A stretch of 64,000 bases of DNA from Leifsonia poae (GTDB lineage Bacteria; Actinomycetota; Actinomycetes; Actinomycetales; Microbacteriaceae). This document shows positions 58,452-64,000 of this stretch, in pieces. The first letter of the stretch is position 1. The number at the start of each line of letters is the position of its first letter. The notes beneath the pieces are model-generated. The model searched no databases, had not been told where the DNA came from, and was given only the letters and a program-made list of their open reading frames with translations. The stretch spans positions 33,923 to 97,922 of the forward strand of contig NZ_JAIHLP010000001.1 of assembly GCF_020009625.1 (NCBI RefSeq), given 5' to 3'. The position numbers and the translations under genes were made by a program.

Positions 58452-58491
58452 TTGTCGATGACAATACTATCATAAAACTTGTCAATGACAA
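58452..58491. promoter_or_regulatory. Two TTGTC-N3-GACAA palindromes
   Basis: TTGTCGATGACAA (58452-58464) and TTGTCAATGACAA (58479-58491) are near-identical palindromes with centres 27 bp apart. They sit directly upstream of the minus-strand HicA-like/HTH genes in an AT-rich patch. They look like a double operator, perhaps for autoregulation of that module. The binding protein is unknown. Confidence 0.55.
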
Positions 58492-58492
58492 G

Positions 58493-58538
58493 AGCCCTGG
58501 CCTTGCCGCTCTTCGGAGTAGCAGGGCCGGGGCTTTTT
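58493..58538. terminator. Bidirectional terminator-like hairpin
   Basis: AGCCCTGGCC pairs with GGCCGGGGCT (one G-U pair) and is followed on the plus strand by TTTTT. On the minus strand it lies 8 bp after the stop of the gene at 58546, so it probably ends that gene's message. Confidence 0.65.
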
Positions 58539-58545
58539 CGTGGTT

Positions 58546-58890
58546 CTACGCCCTCTTCTGGGCCCGGTAGAAGCGCAGCAGCTCGGCTGGCGCAGGTTCC
58601 GGTGTCGTGTCCTGTCGGCCCGTGCCAGCGATATGCCGCTGCCAATCCGCGAGGGCGATACTGAAGTCACGCGCAGCGGACGCAGCATCATCGAGGGTGC
58701 GCCAATACCCGATGAGTACCCGGTCCTCGGATCGCGGCGCGGCGGTCACGACTCGGAACCATTCCTCGCGGGTCTTCCCGTCACCGACGACGAGACGGCG
58801 GATGATCGCATACGGTTGCAGACCACCGACCGCTGTCATCGCCCACTCAACCGGGGTGGCTTCGCTGGACGGTCTCCACTCTGCGGGCAC
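58546..58890 (-). CDS. Right-end phage hypothetical protein
   Basis: The protein is 114 aa from GTG 58890, chosen because AGAGGA precedes it; an in-frame GTG at 58926 lacks this. It has PAEWRPSSEATPVEWAMTAV, then YAIIRRLVVGDGKTREEWFR and a helical C-terminus (FSIALADWQRHIAG). The pattern is familiar from integrated actinophages, but I cannot name a function. Confidence 0.65.
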   Translation of the reverse strand: MPAEWRPSSEATPVEWAMTAVGGLQPYAIIRRLVVGDGKTREEWFRVVTAAPRSEDRVLIGYWRTLDDAASAARDFSIALADWQRHIAGTGRQDTTPEPAPAELLRFYRAQKRA

Positions 58891-59139
58891 GACGGATACT
58901 CCTCTCCAAGGGGTGGGGAGCAGCACCGGCCCGCTGCGGGGACGAGTCTACGACGGGACGCCGACAGCGACATGCCTGTCACCAAGCGTGGATTCATCAC
59001 GATCCAGTATTTACTCGGTACTTTGGGTCACAAATCCTCACCAGTAGTCACCAATTGGGAGAGTGGTGGGGGAGTTCATCCCCGGTAATTCACTACTAGA
59101 CATGAATCGATGCCACTCCGCGTTAGCGCGGCTCTGGAA
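58891..59139. other. Phage right-end intergenic region (P arm of attP)
   Basis: With the core, terminator and integrase 3' flank this makes a non-coding stretch to 59251. No gene is seen. It holds the arm-type repeat at 59002-59025, a related CCAGTAGTCAC at 59041-59051, and a small perfect hairpin CCGCG-TTAG-CGCGG (59118-59131) directly before the core. Confidence 0.6.
59002..59025. repeat. Probable integrase arm-type site, right arm
   Basis: ATCCAGTATTTAC-(4 nt)-TACTTTG is in the same orientation and spacing as at 19108-19131. It lies 115 bp before the core, whereas the other copy lies about 70 bp past it. A weaker match (CCAGTAGTCAC) is 35 bp further on. Confidence 0.6.
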
Positions 59140-59173
59140 CAGTGGGTTCCGGGTTCAAGTCCCGGGGGGTGCA
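59140..59173 (+). other. Attachment core in attP configuration
   Basis: The 34-base core (3' part of tRNA-Lys) is preceded by the phage right end and followed by the phage left end, terminator and integrase. A chromosomal attR would be followed by host DNA. Therefore this is an attP junction, as found in circular phage DNA or between tandem prophages. Confidence 0.9.
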
Positions 59174-59180
59174 CAATCAA

Positions 59181-59212
59181 GGCCCGGAATCTAGCGGATT
59201 CCGGGCCTTTTT
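59181..59212 (+). terminator. Second copy of the tRNA-side terminator
   Basis: Identical to 19046-19077: a near-perfect 11-bp stem with TTTTT after it. Here it follows the attP core and not a complete tRNA gene. It would end any rightward transcript crossing the junction. Confidence 0.8.
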
Positions 59213-59242
59213 CGTTGGCTACCGAGTCGAGGCGAATCGCGA

Positions 59243-59266
59243 ATCCAGTATTTACCCATTACTTTG
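59243..59266. repeat. Second copy of the left-arm integrase site
   Basis: Identical to the site at 19108-19131, overlapping the stop codon of the second integrase gene. Together with 59002-59025 and the core it gives a complete attP with matching sites on both arms. Confidence 0.6.
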
Positions 59267-60388
59267 AAACATCGTCTCAATGACTTCTGCGAAGTCTGAG
59301 ACCTGTTCAGCCCGCTCCAAGTAGTACGTCGTCGTGATCTCTTCGGACTCGTGCCCCAGCTGCGATTGAGCCGCCTTAATGCCCAGGGTCTGGTCCAGAT
59401 GGGTGGCAATTGCCTTGCGGAAATCCCGGGGAGTCTTGCCGACGTACGGGGACCCTTTCAGAGCCTCGCGCCAATGCCGACGTGTATTCGCCGGCCATCG
59501 GTACGTCCCAGTGCTTGACGGGAAGACCATCTCAAAGTGAGCGTTGATACGACGCTCGGTGAGCATCTGAACTGCTGTTGCCGGGAGCATCAGTCCGCGC
59601 TGTCCAGCCTCCGATTTGGGGTGATCTTGGCGGAAGAGCTTGCCGGTATCCGGGTCGGTGGAGAGCGTGCCGCAGATTCGCAACAGCCCTCGATCCAGGG
59701 CAACATCTTGCTCCCATCGTGGCGCCAAGCCTTCGCCGGTCCTCGCTCCGGTGGACATGATGAGCATCGATATCTCAGACAGTTCCGATGTGTGGGTTTC
59801 GTCGTACGCCGCGAAAAGCTCTCGCATCCGGTGGATGTGATTGATGGCGATGACCTTGACAACATTCTTGACCGCCGGCACGGGCATCGTCTCTGTCACG
59901 GGGTTCTTGCCGATCGCTCCTTGCCTCACGGCCAGGGCAAACATCTGAAGCATGACCGTCCGCGCGGTCCGGGCGATTGCCGGCGTAGCGAGCATGGACT
60001 TGATGAATCGATCAACCCGAGGCACTGATGCCTCGTTCAGCCGCAAGCTTCCGATTCCCGGCTTGATTCTCGACTGAATCGAGTTCCTGTACGTGTTGAA
60101 TGTCCCTGCGACGGTCTTCTTGAGTCGCAGTTCTTCAAGCCACTTATCAGCGAGCTCGCTAACCGACGAAGTGGGGGAGAGGAGGTCAGCGTCGGTCCCC
60201 TCCGCGAGCTTAGATTTGAGCGCCTTGATGAGGTTCTGCTCCGCATTCGCTTCGGTTCTTCCGTTGCGCTGCATCTGTCGACGCCTCCCGCTTGCGTCGC
60301 GGAAATACGCGTATGCGATCGGTTGGCCGTCGATCGTGGTTCGCCGAATCGATCCCCACGTCTCGAGTACCAGTGGTGGTCTAGCCAT
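59252..60388 (-). CDS. int: Tyrosine-family phage integrase, second copy
   Basis: It is identical in translation to the integrase at 19117-20253, with the same 378-aa frame, start and catalytic residues, including the box II Arg in place of His. If the tandem arrangement is real, the cell has two integrase genes. If it is an assembly overlap, this is the same gene. Confidence 0.93.
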   Translation of the reverse strand: MARPPLVLETWGSIRRTTIDGQPIAYAYFRDASGRRRQMQRNGRTEANAEQNLIKALKSKLAEGTDADLLSPTSSVSELADKWLEELRLKKTVAGTFNTYRNSIQSRIKPGIGSLRLNEASVPRVDRFIKSMLATPAIARTARTVMLQMFALAVRQGAIGKNPVTETMPVPAVKNVVKVIAINHIHRMRELFAAYDETHTSELSEISMLIMSTGARTGEGLAPRWEQDVALDRGLLRICGTLSTDPDTGKLFRQDHPKSEAGQRGLMLPATAVQMLTERRINAHFEMVFPSSTGTYRWPANTRRHWREALKGSPYVGKTPRDFRKAIATHLDQTLGIKAAQSQLGHESEEITTTYYLERAEQVSDFAEVIETMFQSNG

Positions 60389-60399
60389 ACCGAATCCTC

Positions 60400-60841
60400 T
60401 CAGGAGAGCGCTCGCGCGAGCGTGTTCGTAAATCGTCCAAGTGGGCGCGTGCTGTACGTGCGGGCGCCGAGCCGTTGCAGGCAATGCGTCCGGTAGTGGT
60501 CGAGCAAGTCGATGGTGATGCCGAGCTCGTCGGCGATGTAGAACCGGTCAGTGCTGACCTGTTCGAGGGCGGCGTACTCGGCCGGGTCGATCAAGAGCTC
60601 CGCAGCGAACGTATCGGCCTGGCGTTCGGCGGTGAGCGAGTCGCAGGTGTGGCCGTGGTGGGCGTGCCGAGTTCGTGGGCGATCGTGCAGCGGCGCTCGT
60701 CGGGGGTGAGCGACAGGTCGAAGTAGATGCGCCCCTCGCTGGGGAGTAGTACCCCAGGCCGCCATCGTCGAGATGGACTCCGTGCACCCTGACCCCCATC
60801 TCCGCCGCCCTCCGGAGCAAAACCTTCACCGCATCCTCCAT
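60400..60841 (-). pseudogene. ImmA/IrrE-like metallopeptidase, second copy with two frameshifts
   Basis: It corresponds to 20265-20708. A missing base in the C run at 60667-60668 and another in the G run at 60741-60744 break the frame upstream of and within the HELGH region. The N-terminal part (VHGVHLDDGGLGYY) and the C-terminal part (TAERQADTFAAELL) are otherwise intact in separate frames. The first copy is undamaged, so sequence error is the likelier reason. Confidence 0.88.
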
Positions 60842-61345
60842 CTACTCCGCGTGAGGCTGGTCGGCCTTCTTTCGCCCTTTCTTCGCCACCAGGTCGACGT
60901 CCTTTTTGGTCACGTCCTCGTGTGTCACATCCCAATCCTCACCGATGAGATCGTCATCCGTGAGAGAACTCTCAGTATCGGGGGAGGGTGCGACATCCAG
61001 GATCGGCGTGAGCTTTGGAACCGCCCTTCCAGAGGCGGGTGGAATCATGGGAAGGCGGTCATCTTCGGGGTAGGTTGACCCGTCGCGTTCGCCTAGTTCG
61101 ACAGCGAGGCGGCTATATGCGGTTTCGACTATCACCTGCGGATCAATGTCGATTACTTCGCACGCCTCACAGACGACGGAAAGCGGAATCTCGGTCTTCC
61201 CGTTGAGCCACCGGTTGAAAGCGGCGGGAGAGCGATTGATCGCTTCGGCTACGGCCGAGGCTGTAAAGCCCATGGCTGTGATCTTCCCCTTCAACTCGAG
61301 CCCCACAAATCGCGTGAAAATCTCGGCCCTCTGTCGGATGTTCAT
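60842..61345 (-). CDS. HTH-domain phage repressor, second copy
   Basis: Same 167-aa sequence as at 20709-21212, with the HTH in residues ~18-70. The divergent operator region and Cro-like gene also repeat next to it. Confidence 0.82.
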   Translation of the reverse strand: MNIRQRAEIFTRFVGLELKGKITAMGFTASAVAEAINRSPAAFNRWLNGKTEIPLSVVCEACEVIDIDPQVIVETAYSRLAVELGERDGSTYPEDDRLPMIPPASGRAVPKLTPILDVAPSPDTESSLTDDDLIGEDWDVTHEDVTKKDVDLVAKKGRKKADQPHAE

Positions 61346-61441
61346 ATCGACACACTATCACTCATTTTGGACAATTCAAGTGTTCAAAGCGATAAACGAT
61401 TGAACTTGACACTTGCCGCGATGAGTAATTAGATTGCTCAT
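61346..61441. promoter_or_regulatory. Immunity switch region, second copy
   Basis: Same 96-bp spacer as 21213-21308: TTGACA with a 17-bp spacer and TTAGAT ahead of the Cro-like gene, plus the nested inverted repeats CAAGTGT/ACACTTG and GTTCAA/TTGAAC. Confidence 0.62.
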
Positions 61442-61663
61442 ATGAACAATCCGGTCATCGAGTGGAGCGCCAGGGCAGTGCGAGACGCAATTGCCGATGC
61501 GGGGCGTTCCAAGCGTTCCGTCTCTGATGAGACGGGCATTCCATATCCGACCCTCAACCGCAAATTGGCTGCGAAGTCCGAGTTCAGCTTCACGGAACTA
61601 CTGATGCTCGCCGATGCGCTCGGCGTGGCCCCAAAACAGTTCACGCCACCCGTATTCGCCTAG
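61442..61663 (+). CDS. Cro-like small HTH protein, second copy
   Basis: Identical to the 73-aa protein at 21309-21530, with the same recognition helix and the same upstream promoter. Confidence 0.8.
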   Translation: MNNPVIEWSARAVRDAIADAGRSKRSVSDETGIPYPTLNRKLAAKSEFSFTELLMLADALGVAPKQFTPPVFA

Positions 61664-61728
61664 CCGCTGAGCGCGCGGACGCCCATCAGGGGCGCTATTT
61701 GTCGCGCCTAGAAAAGAGAGGAACAGCA

Positions 61729-62469
61729 ATGACAGCCGGCACCAGTCTCGTCGCCATGAACGACGGTGAGCTAACCACCACCTCGCAGATCATCGCGGAC
61801 GGGACGGGCATAGAGCACGCCTCCGTGCTCCGCACGATCGACGGCAACCGAGCCGATTTCGAGGATTTCGGCCCACTCCGATTTGAAATCCGAGAGGGTG
61901 CGCGTCTTCCACAAGGCGGTTTCGCGAAGGGGACGCGGATAGCGCTACTATCCGAGTCCCAGGCGACGCTTCTTATGACGTTCATGCGGAACATTGGCCC
62001 CGTAAAGGCCTTCAAGAAGGCGCTGGTGAAGGCATTCTATGAGCTCGCACGCCACGGGATGGCGCTTCCGCAGACGCGGGCCGAAGCACTCCGCGAACTG
62101 GCTTCCCAGATCGAAGCCAACGAGGCCCTCGAAGCCAAGGCAGCGCTTGACGCACCGAAGGTGCTATTCGCAGATGCGGTCGCAACGTCCAAGACCACAG
62201 TCCTTGTCGGCGAGTTGGCGAAAGTGCTTCGCGGCAACGGCATCGAACTCGGTCAGAACCGACTGTTCGAACGGCTCCGCGAGGACGGATACCTGATCCG
62301 TCGAGCAGGCTCCGACTGGAACATGCCGACGCAGCGTGCGATGGAACTCGGCCTGTTCGAGATCAAGGAGACCGCTGTAACCCACTCCGATGGTCACGTG
62401 ACCGTGAACAAGACCCCGAAGGTCACGGGCAAGGGGCAGGCGTACTTCGTGAACAGGTACTCCGCATGA
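61729..62469 (+). CDS. Rha/KilAC regulator, second copy
   Basis: Identical to the 246-aa protein at 21596-22336: Rha domain followed by KilAC. ATG 61729 has the same AGAGAGGAA ribosome site and the gene ends in the same ATGA overlap. Confidence 0.87.
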   Translation: MTAGTSLVAMNDGELTTTSQIIADGTGIEHASVLRTIDGNRADFEDFGPLRFEIREGARLPQGGFAKGTRIALLSESQATLLMTFMRNIGPVKAFKKALVKAFYELARHGMALPQTRAEALRELASQIEANEALEAKAALDAPKVLFADAVATSKTTVLVGELAKVLRGNGIELGQNRLFERLREDGYLIRRAGSDWNMPTQRAMELGLFEIKETAVTHSDGHVTVNKTPKVTGKGQAYFVNRYSA

Positions 62470-62669
62470 GCGGGGGAGTGGTTTGGATGACCGAGTTTGA
62501 GGCATCCGAGCACTGCAATATCCCCGTCAACACCTTGCGTGCGTGGCGGCAAAAGGAAGCCAAGGAGGCGGGATCGAGCCCGCTGCGCTTCCACCGAATT
62601 GGCCGGCTCGTCCGGTACGTCCAGTCCGAGCTGGACCACGACATGGCGCACGGACGTCGTGCGGCTTAG
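62466..62669 (+). CDS. Excisionase-like protein, second copy
   Basis: Identical to the 67-aa winged-helix protein at 22333-22536. The short hairpin that follows the first copy also recurs here, at 62685-62706. Confidence 0.72.
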   Translation: MSGGVVWMTEFEASEHCNIPVNTLRAWRQKEAKEAGSSPLRFHRIGRLVRYVQSELDHDMAHGRRAA

Positions 62670-62728
62670 GCGAACAAAAGGAAACGCCTCGGGGGCAACC
62701 GAGGCGAATCAAGAGAAAGGCACCAGTA

Positions 62729-63151
62729 ATGCCCGAAGCAATTGTACCCAAGACGTCGGGAGGTCGGCCGAGCACCTTCGCCGACCTCGACGACTACACC
62801 GTTGCGCCGCACGAATTCATCAAGGCTGACTCGCAGTTCCTCATGCGTGACATCGCGGTGGGCCACGCATTCCTCGCGCTTCTCGAAGCACTTCGCGCGT
62901 CGGCGGAGTTCGACCTCACCGAGGACGGCGAAATCAAAGCGACCGTCGCGCTCGCGGAGGAAGAGAAGACGGCCAGGCTCCGTTCGGCCCAGTCTTCGTG
63001 GGATGTGTCCAAAGCCTGGTATGAGGAGGCGGAGGAGAAAGTCATCGAATCGTGGAAGCGCTATTCGGTCAACGCGTGGGCTAGGCGCGAGGGTCGCGAG
63101 CCCATCGATTGGGAACAGCACGACGCGCAGCACGAGCGGGTGTCCGCATGA
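62729..63151 (+). CDS. Phage hypothetical protein, second copy
   Basis: Identical to the 140-aa helical protein at 22596-23018, including the ATGA overlap with the BRO gene. Confidence 0.7.
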   Translation: MPEAIVPKTSGGRPSTFADLDDYTVAPHEFIKADSQFLMRDIAVGHAFLALLEALRASAEFDLTEDGEIKATVALAEEEKTARLRSAQSSWDVSKAWYEEAEEKVIESWKRYSVNAWARREGREPIDWEQHDAQHERVSA

Positions 63152-63932
63152 GCGCCGACATTGTCCCGTTCGCGTTCGAGGGGGTGGAAGTACGCACCCT
63201 CACCATCAACGGTGAGACATGGTTCGTACTTGCTGACCTGTGCAACTACCTCGGGATCTCGAATCCGTCCAACGTCGCGGCGAGGCTCGACCCGACCACA
63301 ACGGATACCCTCCGCCTGACAGAGGGTAATCGCGGCAACCCGAACGTGACCATCGTCAACGAGTCGGGCATGTACGAAGCGGTCATCAGATCGGACAAGC
63401 CGGAAGCGGTCAGATTCCGCCATTGGCTCACAGGCACGGTTCTTCCCGAGATCAGGAGAACTGGATCGTACGGTCACCCGGCCGACGATCTCGCGCTCCC
63501 CACCGACTACCTGTCCGCGCTGAAAGCGTTGGTGCAGCGTGAAGAGCAGAACGTCGAACTCGCGCAGCAGAACGCCGAGCTCACGCCGCGTGCGATCGCG
63601 TGGGATGCGATCGCTTCGGCTGAGGGTGACTACTCGGTCGGTGAGGCGGCGAAGATGCTCGCCCACGCAGGCATCTCGAACATGGGTCCGCAGCGGTTGT
63701 TTTCCCGGCTGGCGGACATTGGTTGGACTTTCCGTGCTGGCGCGGCATGGCAGGCGAAAGCAGACCGGGTGGAGAAGGGGTTCCTCTCGATCAAGCCGCA
63801 GTTCCACTACCACCGGGCACCGGAGCGCGCGTAGTTGACCCGCCTCAGGTGCGGGTGACGCTCAAGGGTGTCGAGCAACTGCGGCGGCGGCTCGGTGGCG
63901 GCAACGGCGCCATTCAGGTGGTGCCGTCGTGA
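63148..63932 (+). pseudogene. BRO-N/KilAC antirepressor, second copy with late frameshift
   Basis: It matches 23015-23800 until a CCC run is shortened to CC at 63813-63814. After that the frame ends early at 63834 (with HYHRAPERA), while the original C-terminal frame remains open from there to 63932. Bro-N and almost all of KilAC are unaffected. The loss is of the same type as the other copy differences. Confidence 0.88.
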
Positions 63933-64000
63933 GCCGTCATGCCGCGGTGGTGCTGCCCCTCAACCACCGGAAGTCGTTCATCATCCCGATCCCGCCGCCG
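63929..64000 (+). CDS. Small phage ORF, second copy, cut by window end
   Basis: GTG 63929 begins the same small product as at 23797 (SRHAAVVLPLNHRKSFIIPI). The last few bases differ from the first copy, then the window stops. Partial. Confidence 0.45.
   Translation, partial: MSRHAAVVLPLNHRKSFIIPIPPP

Larger units (their letters stand above)
19005..59139 (+). mobile_element. Integrated siphovirus-type prophage, 40,135 bp core to core
   Basis: The element runs from the core in tRNA-Lys to the same core 40,135 bp later. It has an integrase next to the left core, a repressor/Cro switch, replication, terminase, HK97-type capsid, long tape measure (938 aa), tail chaperone frameshift, lysis genes and tail-tip genes in the standard siphovirus order. 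The only obvious breaks are small frameshifts, so it looks intact. Beyond the right core the sequence returns to the phage left end, not to host DNA. Confidence 0.93.
59140..63994 (+). repeat. Second copy of the phage left end (matches 19005-23862)
   Basis: About 4.86 kb repeats the first copy at offset 40,135, decreasing by one at each of three single-base losses: CCC to CC at 60667, GGGGG to GGGG at 60741 and CCC to CC at 63813. The final six bases of the window diverge. No substitutions were noticed between the translated genes. Confidence 0.93.

Noticed and set aside
59140..59173. A second tRNA-Lys gene
   Set aside because: Only the 3' part of the tRNA is present. The upstream sequence is phage DNA that cannot form the acceptor, D or anticodon arms.

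Overview
The window is GC-rich, densely coded DNA with many GTG/TTG starts and ATGA/GTGA gene overlaps. This fits a high-GC actinobacterium. Gene content and phage-gene style suggest Microbacteriaceae, but that placement is inference and no rRNA or marker gene here proves it.

Host region (1 to about 18.97 kb): a dihydrofolate-reductase-like protein; an AraC-family regulator divergent from a peptide-type ABC importer operon (lipoprotein SBP, two permeases of which the first is frameshifted, and a double ATPase); a P1 aminopeptidase-like hydrolase with a SnoaL-like protein; a GNAT acetyltransferase; a cupin followed by a phenol-hydroxylase-type flavoprotein monooxygenase; small conserved proteins; a quinone oxidoreductase with a NatAB-like ABC exporter; an ArsR/SRPBCC regulatory pair with a clear promoter and operator; a secreted lipoprotein; an inositol-monophosphatase family phosphatase; and tRNA-Lys(CTT).

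Prophage (19,005 to 59,139; 40,135 bp from core to core): a siphovirus-type element integrated in the 3' half of tRNA-Lys(CTT). In order it carries a lysogeny module on the minus strand (integrase, ImmA/IrrE-like metallopeptidase, HTH repressor) divergent from Cro-like, Rha/KilAC, excisionase-like and BRO/KilAC genes; a membrane-protein and repeat-protein segment; a recombination, helicase and DNA-methylation segment with two methyltransferases; an HNH protein, a replication-type protein and SSB; a train of tiny overlapping genes; a non-coding segment with three consecutive stem-loops; HNH, terminase, portal, MuF-like, scaffold and HK97-type capsid; head-tail connectors, major tail protein, a G/GT tail chaperone pair with an A-heptamer -1 frameshift site, tape measure and tail tip; an M23-like lysin, DUF2746 and holin; a collagen-like protein and a glycerophosphodiesterase-domain tail protein; and a minus-strand right-end module with an HTH protein, a HicA-like ORF and operator-like palindromes.

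Second copy (59,140 to 63,994): after the right end of the phage the attachment core recurs, but it is followed by the phage left end again (integrase through BRO/KilAC) and not by host DNA. The junction therefore has the structure of attP. It means a tandem prophage, circular phage DNA, or an assembly that ran around a circle. The copy matches the first except for three single-base losses in C or G runs and a divergent last few bases, which favours sequence error near a contig end. The same error type probably explains several frameshifts elsewhere in the window.
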